Of a stretch of DNA of 64,000 bases, positions 19,007-27,169 are shown piece after piece. The position numbers and the translations under genes were made by a program. This stretch comes from Malikia spinosa (lineage in GTDB: Bacteria; Pseudomonadota; Gammaproteobacteria; Burkholderiales; Burkholderiaceae_C): NCBI RefSeq assembly GCF_002980625.1, contig NZ_PVLR01000030.1, positions 1 to 64,000 of the forward strand. The letters run 5' to 3'. The notes beneath the pieces are model-generated. The model worked only from the letters and a program-made list of their open reading frames with translations. It made no database searches and was not told the DNA's origin. Positions within the stretch are counted from its first letter, which is position 1, and each line of letters starts with the position of its first letter.

Positions 19007-20200
19007 TCAAGCGTCGGATTTCAGGGGGCTTCGGCTTTCCAGCTGCTCCAGGTAGGCGCCGATGTGTTCGCCCTCCTGCTCCAGGTAGCGCTCGACCGCG
19101 TCGGAAAACGCCGGATGCGCCAGCCAGTGCGCGCTCCAGGTGGTCACCGGCAGCAGCGCGCGCGCCATCTTGTGCTCGCCCTGGGCCCCGCCCTCGAATC
19201 TTTGCACGCCCTGCGCGATGCACCAGTCCAGCGGCTGGTAGTAGCAGGCCTCGAAATGCAGGCAGTCGACCCGCTCCAACGCGCCCCAGTAGCGGCCGTA
19301 GGCGGCCTCGGGGCGGTCGCTGTCGTCGCTCAGGGCCAGCAGACTGGCCGCGATGCGCTCGCCCGCCGCATTGCGCGCGATGAACAGCAGCCACAGCCCG
19401 GGCTGCGCCTGCTGCAGGCGAGCGAAGAAGTTGCGGCTCAGGTAGGGCCGGTTGCCGTGTTCGAGGTAGGTGCGTTCGTAGCAGCGGTAGAAGAAGTCCC
19501 AGTCCTCGGTCTGGATGTCGCTGCCGCGCTTCCAGTCGAAAGTCACGCCGGCATCGGCCACCTTGCGTCGCTCCTGCCGGATCTTCTTGCGCTTGTCCTG
19601 CTTGAGCGTGGCCAGGAAATCGTCGAAATCGGCATAGCCAGTACCGGGCGGGTTCTGCCAGTGGAACTGCACCGTCTGGCGCAGCAGCAGGCCGGCTTCG
19701 CGGCAGGCGGCGATGTCCTGCTCCGCAGCAAACAACAGGTGCAGCGAGGACAGCCCGAGCTGCTCGCAGTGTGCGATCAGCGCTTGTAGCAGCGCGGCGC
19801 GCGCCCGGGCGTCGAGGGCCAGCAGGCGCGGTCCCGGCACCGGCGTGAACGGCACCGCCACCAGTCCCTTGGGGTAGTAGGCCAGGCCATGGCGCTCATA
19901 GGCCTCGGCCCAGGCCCAGTCGAACACGTACTCGCCCCGCGAATGGCTTTTCAGGTAGAGCGGGGCGGCCGCTTGCAGCTGGTCCTGGCGCCAGAGCGTG
20001 AGCCACTGCAGGCCCCAGCCGGTCGCGGCTACCGCGCAGCCGCTCTCATCCAGTGCGGCCAGGTAGTCGTGGCGCATGAAGGGGCCGCCCGCACCGCCAG
20101 GCTGGCGCGCCAGCAGCGCATTCCAGGCCCCGGCATCGATTTCCGAGGGCTGATCCAGCACCCGGATGACATAATCCTCGCCAACGTTTTCGCTCTCCAT
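19007..20200 (-). CDS. FemAB/GNAT-like acyltransferase (DUF482 family)
   Basis: The 397-aa protein matches the DUF482/peptidogalycan-biosynthesis family of GNAT-like proteins: WNALLARQPGGAGGPFMRHDYLAALDES-type start, YERHGLAYYPKGLVAVPFTPVPG, the basic KQDKRKKIRQERRK helix, FYRCYERTYLEHGNRPYL and the C-terminal FEGGAQGEHKMARAL. Members are predicted to transfer acyl or amino-acyl groups; the substrate is not established. I chose ATG 20200 with a GGAG site upstream; ATG 20215 would overlap the nadE start codon. It is divergent from nadE. Confidence 0.85.
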   Translation of the reverse strand: MESENVGEDYVIRVLDQPSEIDAGAWNALLARQPGGAGGPFMRHDYLAALDESGCAVAATGWGLQWLTLWRQDQLQAAAPLYLKSHSRGEYVFDWAWAEAYERHGLAYYPKGLVAVPFTPVPGPRLLALDARARAALLQALIAHCEQLGLSSLHLLFAAEQDIAACREAGLLLRQTVQFHWQNPPGTGYADFDDFLATLKQDKRKKIRQERRKVADAGVTFDWKRGSDIQTEDWDFFYRCYERTYLEHGNRPYLSRNFFARLQQAQPGLWLLFIARNAAGERIAASLLALSDDSDRPEAAYGRYWGALERVDCLHFEACYYQPLDWCIAQGVQRFEGGAQGEHKMARALLPVTTWSAHWLAHPAFSDAVERYLEQEGEHIGAYLEQLESRSPLKSDA

Positions 20201-20213
20201 ACACGGTATCTCC

Positions 20214-21917
20214 ATGACCCTCCAGATCTGCGTTGCGCAGCTCAATTTCGTCGTCGGCGACCTGGCCGGCAACGCGCAAAAAATCGTTGACGCCGCGCGC
20301 CAGGCCCATGTCCAGGGTGCCAGCCTGCTGCTGACGCCCGAGCTGGCCCTGTGCGGTTACGCGGCCGAGGACCTCTACCTGCGTCCGGCCTTCGTCGCTG
20401 CCTGCGATGATGCCTTGCAAACCGTGGCCCGCGAGACCGCGGGGCTTTGCGGCCTGCATATCGTGGTCGGTCATCCGGCGTCGGCAGCGGGCGGCGAGCG
20501 CGGCCGCAGCGTCTCGCGTGCGCCCTGCCTGAACGCCGCCAGCGTGCTGTTCGAGGGTCAAATGACGCAGCGCTATGCCAAGCGCGAGCTGCCCAACTAC
20601 CAGGTGTTCGACGAGCGGCGCTACTTCGTGCCGGGCGACGCGCCCTGCGTGTTCGAGCTTGCCGGCGCCAACGGCCAGAAGGTCAAGGTCGGGCTGCTGA
20701 TCTGCGAGGACGCCTGGTTCGAGGCGCCGGCCGCTGCCGCCAAGGCCGCCGGCGCCGAGCTGCTGGCCGTGATCAATGCCTCGCCGTTTCACGCCGGCAA
20801 GGGCGACGAGCGCGAGCAGGCCATGCGCCTGCGCGTGCTGGCGACCGGCCTGCCGCTGGTCTATGCCCATCTGGTCGGCGGCCAGGACGAGATCGTGTTC
20901 GAGGGCCGCAGCTTCGCGCTCGACCGCAATGGCGCGCTGGCCGCGCGCGCGCCGAGCTTTGCCGAGGACCTGTTCGCGCTCACGCTGCAGTCGCCAGCCG
21001 AGGCCGCTGCCAGCCCGTCGCGCTTTGGCGTCGTGGGTCCGATCGCGCCCGAGGCCTCGCTCGAAGCCGATCTCTGGCATGCGCTGGTGCTCGGCGTGCG
21101 CGACTATGTCGGCAAGAACGGCTTTCCAGGCGCGCTGCTGGGCCTGTCGGGCGGCATCGACTCGGCGCTGGTGCTGGCGATCGCGGTCGATGCGCTCGGC
21201 GCCGACAAGCTGCGTGCGGTCATGATGCCCTCGCCCTACACGGCCGACATCTCCTGGATCGATGCGCGCGAGATGGCGCAGCGTCTGGGCGTGCGCTACG
21301 ACGAGATCGCGATCCAGCCCGAGTTCGATGCCTTCCTGGGCTCGCTGGGGCCCCTGTTTGAAGGCCGTCCGTTCGATACCACCGAGGAAAACATCCAGGC
21401 CCGCATCCGCGGCACGATGCTGATGGCGCTCTCCAACAAGTTCGGTTCCATCGTGCTGACCACCGGCAACAAGAGCGAGATGGCGACCGGCTACTGCACG
21501 CTCTACGGCGACATGGCGGGCGGCTTCGCGGTGATCAAGGACCTGGTCAAGACCATGGTGTTCCGGCTGGCCTGGTGGCGCAATGCCAACGACCCCTACG
21601 GCACCGGCGCCAATCCGATCCCCGAGCGCATCATCACGCGTCCGCCCAGCGCCGAGTTGCGCCCGGACCAGAAGGACCAGGACAGCCTGCCGCCCTACGA
21701 GGTGCTCGACGCCATCGTCGAACGCTACATGGAGGAAGACCAGTCGCCGGCCGAGATCATCGCCGCCGGTTATCCGCAGGCGGCGGTCGAGCAGGTGGTG
21801 CGCCTGATCCGCTTCAACGAGTACAAGCGCCGCCAGTCGCCGGTCGGCATCCGCGTCACGCATCGCAGCTTCGGCAAGGACTGGCGCTACCCGAACACCA
21901 ACCGCTATCGCGCCTGA
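20214..21917 (+). CDS. nadE: Glutamine-dependent NAD+ synthetase
   Basis: The 567-aa protein has an N-terminal nitrilase-type glutaminase domain with the triad Glu43 (TPELAL), Lys (KRELPNY) and Cys (LICEDAW). The C-terminal ATP pyrophosphatase synthetase domain has the SGGIDSAL P-loop and TTGNKSEMATGY. It amidates deamido-NAD using ammonia from glutamine. The start codon is next to, and divergent from, the FemAB-like gene, with no clear ribosome site. The P-II gene follows 84 bp downstream on the same strand, fitting a glutamine and nitrogen theme. Confidence 0.96.
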   Translation: MTLQICVAQLNFVVGDLAGNAQKIVDAARQAHVQGASLLLTPELALCGYAAEDLYLRPAFVAACDDALQTVARETAGLCGLHIVVGHPASAAGGERGRSVSRAPCLNAASVLFEGQMTQRYAKRELPNYQVFDERRYFVPGDAPCVFELAGANGQKVKVGLLICEDAWFEAPAAAAKAAGAELLAVINASPFHAGKGDEREQAMRLRVLATGLPLVYAHLVGGQDEIVFEGRSFALDRNGALAARAPSFAEDLFALTLQSPAEAAASPSRFGVVGPIAPEASLEADLWHALVLGVRDYVGKNGFPGALLGLSGGIDSALVLAIAVDALGADKLRAVMMPSPYTADISWIDAREMAQRLGVRYDEIAIQPEFDAFLGSLGPLFEGRPFDTTEENIQARIRGTMLMALSNKFGSIVLTTGNKSEMATGYCTLYGDMAGGFAVIKDLVKTMVFRLAWWRNANDPYGTGANPIPERIITRPPSAELRPDQKDQDSLPPYEVLDAIVERYMEEDQSPAEIIAAGYPQAAVEQVVRLIRFNEYKRRQSPVGIRVTHRSFGKDWRYPNTNRYRA

Positions 21918-21968
21918 AGCCCGGCCTGCCCGGGCCACCGGGCGGGGCGTGATACAGTTTTGACCTGA

Positions 21969-22338
<370 letters not shown>

Positions 22339-22340
<2 letters not shown>

Positions 22341-22378
22341 CCCGCCCCGCCTGGCTCCGTCACGGGGTCGGGCGGGTC
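22339..22378. terminator. GC-rich inverted repeat after the P-II gene
   Basis: Arms GACCCGCC (overlapping the stop codon region) and GGCGGGTC form an 8-bp stem around a 24-nt loop between the converging P-II and LOG genes. No T-run follows, so a terminator role is tentative. Confidence 0.35.
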
Positions 22379-22394
22379 CTCGCTCGGGCCTGGA

Positions 22395-23012
22395 TCAGAT
22401 CTGTTCCAGCCGGTCCGGCGCGTCCGGCCGGGCCGCCTTCAGCAGCGCCGGCAGCAGCTCGCTGGCGCTGTCGCTCACGCGCAGCAGCTCCATCTGCCAC
22501 TGGCCCATGAAGCCAGCCTGCACGCTCGAGTCCAGGAAAGTCAGCAGGCTGTCGTAATAGCCGCCGGCGTTGAGCAGTCCGATCGGCTTGTCGTGGTAGC
22601 CGAGCTGGCGCCAGGTCCAGACCTCGAACAACTCCTCGAAAGTGCCGATGCCGCCGGGCAGGGCCAGGAAGACATCGGCATGCTCGGCCATCATCTGCTT
22701 GCGCTGGTGCATGTTGGCGACCACATGCAGCTCGGTGCAGCCCCGATGCGCGGCTTCCATCTCGACCAGCGCCTCGGGGATCACCCCGATCACGCGTGCG
22801 CCCGCCGCCAGCGCCGCGTCCGCCACCGCGCCCATCAGGCCATGGTGGCCGCCGCCGTAGACCAGCTGCGCGCCGTGGGCGCCGATCCAGTGACCGACCT
22901 CACGCGCCAGCGCCGCATGCGCGGGATCATGGCCGGGACGGGAGCCGCAATAGACGCAGACCGTCAGCGGCCGGGAAGAATGGTTTTCCTGCAGGTTCAT
23001 GGTCGTCATCAT
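22395..23012 (-). CDS. LOG-family protein (TIGR00730; cytokinin riboside 5'-monophosphate phosphoribohydrolase-like)
   Basis: The 205-aa protein shows both LOG signatures: GGGHHGLMGAVADAAL and PGGIGTFEELFEVWTW. Related enzymes hydrolyse nucleoside monophosphates to base and ribose-5-phosphate; physiological substrates in most bacteria are unclear. I chose ATG 23012 because it overlaps the dgkA stop (ATGA), though ATGs at 23009 and 23000 are in frame. It is the last gene of an RDD-dgkA-LOG chain that lies directly behind the motility operon. Confidence 0.9.
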   Translation of the reverse strand: MMTTMNLQENHSSRPLTVCVYCGSRPGHDPAHAALAREVGHWIGAHGAQLVYGGGHHGLMGAVADAALAAGARVIGVIPEALVEMEAAHRGCTELHVVANMHQRKQMMAEHADVFLALPGGIGTFEELFEVWTWRQLGYHDKPIGLLNAGGYYDSLLTFLDSSVQAGFMGQWQMELLRVSDSASELLPALLKAARPDAPDRLEQI

Positions 23013-23419
23013 GCCAGCAGTCGGTGACCGAGCGCCGCGAGCCAGACCCCGGCGCACAGCAGCAGGCTCAGCAACACGGCAGCGCTGCCCATGTCCTTGG
23101 CGCGCTTGGACAGTTCGTTCCATTCGGGACCGATGCGGTCGATCGCGGTCTCGATGCCGGTGTTGAGCAGTTCGACCACCAGTACCAGCACCACGCCGCC
23201 GATCAGCAGGCTGGTCTCGACCCAGCTGCGTCCGAGCCAGACCGCTGCCGGCAGCATGACGATCGCCGCAATCGCCTCCTGGCGGAACGCCGGCTCATGC
23301 CAACCCGCGCGCAGGCCCGCGAGCGAGTAGCCCAGCGCATGGCGCAGCCTGGCCAGGCCGTGGCGCTGCTTTTGTGCTTGCGGCGACTCGTGCGTGGCGG
23401 GCGGGGGCGAGGCGCTCAT
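23009..23419 (-). CDS. dgkA: Diacylglycerol kinase
   Basis: The 136-aa protein has three membrane helices and the DgkA motifs: an N-terminal surface helix, AFRQEAIAA with catalytic Glu, and VELLNTGIETAIDRIGPEWNELSKRAKDMGSAAV. It phosphorylates diacylglycerol in the inner membrane, recycling lipid left after periplasmic glucan or LPS decoration. Both ends overlap neighbours by ATGA (RDD upstream, LOG downstream), so it is translationally coupled. The first 20 residues are polar and probably cytoplasmic. Confidence 0.95.
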   Translation of the reverse strand: MSASPPPATHESPQAQKQRHGLARLRHALGYSLAGLRAGWHEPAFRQEAIAAIVMLPAAVWLGRSWVETSLLIGGVVLVLVVELLNTGIETAIDRIGPEWNELSKRAKDMGSAAVLLSLLLCAGVWLAALGHRLLA

Positions 23420-23961
23420 GACTTGCGGCCGCGACCGGCCTTGCCGGGTTGGGACGGATCGAACACCAGCTCGGTGCCGGCCCAGGCGTCATGCCAGAAC
23501 TGGCGCTTCGGGTGCAGGTAGGACAGTGCGGCCCAGCAGCCGACCCAGCCCAGGGTCAGCGCCAGCAACTGGCCGCCCGGCAGCGCCAGCAGCGAGCCCA
23601 GTGCCAGCGGCGGCAGCAGCCAGATCCAGCTCAGCAGATAGCGCCGCAGCGCCCGGCCCGGGCTGGGCGCACGGCCGTCCGGACCCTGGATGCGGATATG
23701 CCAGGTCCGCATCGGCAGCGTGTGCGAATGGGTCCAGCACCAGGTGAAGTAGAGCCCCAGCAGCAGGAACAGGAAGGCCTGCAGCTCGGGGCGGTTCTGC
23801 AGGCCGTGGCGGGTCTGGGTCACGACGCTGAACAGCAGGCTGGCGACGAAGACGACGCCAAACAGCAGCACCCCCTCGTAGAGCCAGCAGGCCAGGCGCC
23901 GGCGCAGGCTGGGGGTGGGTAGGGGGGAGGCAGTGGAGGAAGGGGCGGCTTGCTTGGTCAT
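23416..23961 (-). CDS. RDD-family membrane protein
   Basis: The 181-aa protein begins with a polar segment and then LRRRLACWLYEGVLLFGVVFVASLL, the Arg-containing first RDD helix. Two further hydrophobic segments surround the conserved LPMRTWHIRI and DGRAPSPGRALRRYLL motifs. RDD proteins are small inner-membrane proteins of poorly known transport or regulatory function. It starts 43 bp downstream of motD and overlaps dgkA by 4 bp. Starts further upstream in frame would run into motD. Confidence 0.85.
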   Translation of the reverse strand: MTKQAAPSSTASPLPTPSLRRRLACWLYEGVLLFGVVFVASLLFSVVTQTRHGLQNRPELQAFLFLLLGLYFTWCWTHSHTLPMRTWHIRIQGPDGRAPSPGRALRRYLLSWIWLLPPLALGSLLALPGGQLLALTLGWVGCWAALSYLHPKRQFWHDAWAGTELVFDPSQPGKAGRGRKS

Positions 23962-24004
23962 CTTCAGGCCAGGATGGTAGCGCAGCGGCGAGTCATGCCG
24001 GCTT

Positions 24005-24865
24005 TCATGTCGTCGGCGCGGCGGCCGCTTCGGGGGCAGCCTCGGGAGCCACCTCGAGGGCCGGCTCGAGGGCCGGCTTGGGCGCAGGCTTGGCGGCCGG
24101 CGCACGGGGCGCCTGCCTGCCTGGCGCAGCGGGTGCCGCCGCTGGCGGGGCAGCCGGCGCAGCGGTCGGCAGGATCTGGATCTCGACTCGGCGGTTGCGC
24201 AAGCGGCCCTCGGCGCTGGTGTTGCTCGCGACCGGCTGGGTCGCGCCGCGGCCGATTGCGACCAGGCGCTGGTCGCTGATTCCGGCTTCGACGAACAGCC
24301 GCACCACGCTGCTGGCGCGGGCCGCCGACAGCTCCCAGTTCGACGGGTATTGCAGCGACCGGATGTCGAGCGTGTCGGTGTGGCCGATGACCTGGACGGT
24401 GTGCTGCGGGTAGGCCTGCAGCACGTCGGCCACTGAACGCAAGGCGCTCAAGGCGGCCGGACTCAGGTTGGCTTCGGCCGGCGGGAACAGGATGCCGGCA
24501 TCGAACTCGATATGGATCGCCTGCGGCAGGTGCCGCACCTGCGCCGCGCCTTGCTGGAACGTGATCGACAGGCGCTTGGCCAGTTGTTCGGCGATCTGCT
24601 GCATTTCGTCCACCTCGGGGGCCGCTTCGGTCGGCGCGCCGGTGGCGTTCGATGCCTGGGCGTCGGAGCCGGCGGGGGGCTGCTCCTTGCCGACAGCCTG
24701 GTCGAACGACTCCGTCAGGTCCTGGTACTTGCCGCCCTGCAGCGACAGCGCATACATCACGACAAAGAAGGCGAACAGCAGCGTGATGAAGTCGGCATAG
24801 GACACCAGCCAGCGCTCGGCCGAGTCGGTATCGTCGTCCTGGCGTCTGTTTCTGCGGCGCCTCAT
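24005..24865 (-). CDS. motD: Flagellar motor stator protein MotD (MotB family)
   Basis: The 286-aa protein has a basic N-terminus, a single membrane helix with the ion-conducting Asp25 in WLVSYADFITLLFAFFVVMY, a plug region, and a C-terminal OmpA/MotB peptidoglycan-binding domain (VIGHTDTLDIRS through LRNRRVEIQI). It pairs with MotC to convert ion flow into torque; the helix type suggests protons. The last 50 or so residues form an unusual Ala/Pro-rich tail beyond the OmpA domain. It ends the flhB-A-F-G-fliA-motC-motD run, as in Pseudomonas. Confidence 0.92.
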   Translation of the reverse strand: MRRRRNRRQDDDTDSAERWLVSYADFITLLFAFFVVMYALSLQGGKYQDLTESFDQAVGKEQPPAGSDAQASNATGAPTEAAPEVDEMQQIAEQLAKRLSITFQQGAAQVRHLPQAIHIEFDAGILFPPAEANLSPAALSALRSVADVLQAYPQHTVQVIGHTDTLDIRSLQYPSNWELSAARASSVVRLFVEAGISDQRLVAIGRGATQPVASNTSAEGRLRNRRVEIQILPTAAPAAPPAAAPAAPGRQAPRAPAAKPAPKPALEPALEVAPEAAPEAAAAPTT

Positions 24866-24866
24866 C

Positions 24867-25616
24867 TCAGCCGCCTTGCTGCCAGTGGCTGTTCATGCGC
24901 TCCTGGATCACGCCCGAGTTTTCTCCGCGGGCGATGCTCACCAGTGCGTCAGCCAGCATGGTGCGCTTGAGCAGCTCCAGCGCCAGCTGCTTCTTGAGCT
25001 TGTTGGCGATCGGCAGGCAGACCAGGTTGGCCAGCGCCACGCCATAGACCGTGGCAACGAAGGCCACCGCGATGCCGCTGCCGAGCAGAGCCGGCTCGCC
25101 GAGGTTGTCCATCACCCGCATCAGTCCCAGCACGGCGCCCAGGATGCCGATGGTCGGCGCATAGCCGCCGGCAGCCTCCCAGACCCGGATCGACTGGCGC
25201 TCCCAGCGCTCGTAGCTGTCGATGTCGGTTTCGAGGATCGAGCGCAGGGTCTCGGCATCGACGTTGTCGACCAGCATGCGCATGCCCTTGGTGATGAAGG
25301 GGTCGCGCTGGTCGGTCAGGTAGCGCTCGAGTTGCAGGAAGCCGTCGGCGCGGGCGGTCTTGCTCCAGCCCTGGATCGAGGCGATCAGGGCCTCGTAGAA
25401 GGGGGGTTGCGGCGCAAAGGCCTTGCCCGCCAGTCGCAGGCCGCGCCACAGCGTACCCATGCCGTTTTGCAGCAGCACGGCGCCCAGCGTGCCGCCCAGC
25501 ACGATCACCATCGCCGCCGGCTGGACCAGGGCGGCGAGCTTGCCGCCCTCGACCCATTGGCCACCCGCGATCGCCGCCAACGCCAGCACCAGGCCGGCTA
25601 AACTGCCCCAGTCCAT
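24867..25616 (-). CDS. motC: Flagellar motor stator protein MotC (MotA family)
   Basis: The 249-aa protein has four membrane segments (about 4-20, 33-50, 150-170 and 180-200) and the MotA/TolQ-type segments GGYAPTIGILGAVLGLMRVM and GIAVAFVATVYGVALANLVCLP. The cytoplasmic loop carries charged residues that contact FliG. It is the ring subunit of the stator with MotD, one base pair upstream of motD. Its start lies inside the end of fliA (19-bp overlap), so expression is coupled to the sigma factor gene. Symbol chosen by gene order; motA would also be acceptable. Confidence 0.9.
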   Translation of the reverse strand: MDWGSLAGLVLALAAIAGGQWVEGGKLAALVQPAAMVIVLGGTLGAVLLQNGMGTLWRGLRLAGKAFAPQPPFYEALIASIQGWSKTARADGFLQLERYLTDQRDPFITKGMRMLVDNVDAETLRSILETDIDSYERWERQSIRVWEAAGGYAPTIGILGAVLGLMRVMDNLGEPALLGSGIAVAFVATVYGVALANLVCLPIANKLKKQLALELLKRTMLADALVSIARGENSGVIQERMNSHWQQGG

Positions 25617-26335
25617 TCCTGTCTCCTCAGGTGGTTGCGCAGACGGGCCACCGCCTGGCTATGTAATTGCGACACGCGCGACTCGGTGACACCGAGCACG
25701 GCGCCGATTTCCTTCAAATTGAGTTCCTGCTCATAGTACAGCCCCATCAGCAGCTTCTCGCGCTCGGGCAGGGCATCGATGGCCTCGATCAGTGCGGCGC
25801 GAAAACCCTCTTGCAGCAACTCCTGCAACGGGTCATGCGAGCTGTCCTGGCAATGCCGGTCCAGGAAATGGTCGCTGCTGTCGTCGCTTGCCGACTTGAA
25901 GTCGTCGAAATAGATCAGCTGGTGGCCGGCGCCGTCGCTGAGCTTTTGCTGGTAGTCGGCCAGCGTCAGATCGAGCCGGGCCGCGATCTCGGCTTCGCTC
26001 GGCGCCCGCAGCAGTTCCTGCTGCAGCTCGCTCAGCGCGCCCTCGATCTGGCGCATGTTCTGGCGCACGCTGCGCGGCAGCCAGTCCTGGCTGCGCAACT
26101 CATCGAGCATGGCACCGCGGATGCGCTGCACCGCATAGGTCTCGAACTGGGCGGTCTGGGTCACCTCGTAGCGGCTCATGGCGTCGAGCAGGCCGATCGT
26201 GCCGGCCTGGATCAGGTCGTCGACCTCGACGTTGGCCGGCAGCCTGGCCTTGAGCTGGTAGGCCAGCTTCTTGACCAGCGGGATATGCTGCTCGATCACC
26301 CGGTCCTTGGGGGCTCGACCCTTGGCGTCGTACAT
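25598..26335 (-). CDS. fliA: RNA polymerase sigma-28 factor for flagellar genes
   Basis: The 245-aa protein has sigma-70 family regions 2 (DLIQAGTIGLLDAMSRYE, FETYAVQRIRGAMLDELR), 3 (RAPSEAEIAARL) and 4 (LPEREKLLMGLYYEQELNLKEIGAVLGVTESRVSQL). It directs transcription of late flagellar genes and is held by FlgM until hook completion. Matches to its promoter consensus lie upstream of flgM, flgK and fliC in this window. It follows flhG by 3 bp and overlaps motC by 19 bp. Confidence 0.96.
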   Translation of the reverse strand: MYDAKGRAPKDRVIEQHIPLVKKLAYQLKARLPANVEVDDLIQAGTIGLLDAMSRYEVTQTAQFETYAVQRIRGAMLDELRSQDWLPRSVRQNMRQIEGALSELQQELLRAPSEAEIAARLDLTLADYQQKLSDGAGHQLIYFDDFKSASDDSSDHFLDRHCQDSSHDPLQELLQEGFRAALIEAIDALPEREKLLMGLYYEQELNLKEIGAVLGVTESRVSQLHSQAVARLRNHLRRQEWTGAV

Positions 26336-26338
26336 GGT

Positions 26339-27169
26339 TCAGCGCTCCAGCAAAGAGGCCGCCGTCTGTTGTGACTGGCCGACGTTGAGCAGCCGCGCCG
26401 CCACCTCGCGCAAGGCTATCGAGGCGCCGGCCATCGGAAAGGCCTCGACCACCGGTCGTCCCAGCTGCAGGGCGCGCGCCAGATGCTCGTCTTGCGGCAG
26501 GTGGCCCAGGAAACGCACCGGCACCGCCAGGTAGTGGTTGGCCGCCTGCGCGATGTTCTGCTGGATCTTCTCGGCTTGCGCCAGCGTCGCGCCCACCACC
26601 ATCAGCAGGAACGGGCGCCGTCCGAGCTGTCCATGCAGGGCCTTGATCTGGGCGTAGGCATGCTTGATCGAGTCCGCCGTGCTGGCGGTCAGCACCACCA
26701 TTTCGCCCTGTGCCAGCTCGGGCAGCACAAAGGGGTTGTCGCGCTGCAAGTCGGTGTCGACCAGACAGAACTGACCGGCCGGGCTCAGCGTCTGCAGCTG
26801 TTGCGACAGCTTGGCCGCATCGTCGGGCTGGCCCAGCAGCTCACTGAGCGGGCGGTTGGCCAGGCGGGCGATCCGCACGCCCGGACCATGCGGTTGCACC
26901 GCTTGCTGCGCATCGCCCTGGCGGCAGGCCAATTGCCACAGCGAAGGCGTGGGCAGCTGGGCCGCGCAGGAGGCGATGCCGTCGGCGTTCAGGCTGGCAT
27001 CGAGCAGCTGCACCTCGTTGCCCGCGCGCACCAGTGCGGCCGCCAGATTGAGCAGTACCAGGTTCTTCTGCGCTGGTTCGAGCGCCGTCAGCACGCTCAC
27101 ATAGCGCGACTTCCTGGCGCCGAGGATGCGGCGCAGGCCGGCGGCCTGGTCATTGGACAGGTCAAGCAA
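26339..27169 (-). CDS. flhG: Flagellar number regulator FlhG/FleN-like, with degenerate P-loop
   Basis: The 276-aa protein is placed between flhF and fliA and begins with the FlhG-typical DQAAGLRRIL segment (the region that in homologues stimulates FlhF). It keeps the MinD-like layout: LAAALVRAGNEVQLLDASL, a LVDTDL strand (about 136-141) and MVVLTASTADSIKHAY. The deviant Walker A (KGGVGKT in active homologues) is absent; residues about 28-36 read TALEPAQKN. It may therefore be a non-ATPase antiactivator. Start is TTG 27169, overlapping the flhF stop region; no better start is seen. Confidence 0.82.
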   Translation of the reverse strand: MLDLSNDQAAGLRRILGARKSRYVSVLTALEPAQKNLVLLNLAAALVRAGNEVQLLDASLNADGIASCAAQLPTPSLWQLACRQGDAQQAVQPHGPGVRIARLANRPLSELLGQPDDAAKLSQQLQTLSPAGQFCLVDTDLQRDNPFVLPELAQGEMVVLTASTADSIKHAYAQIKALHGQLGRRPFLLMVVGATLAQAEKIQQNIAQAANHYLAVPVRFLGHLPQDEHLARALQLGRPVVEAFPMAGASIALREVAARLLNVGQSQQTAASLLER

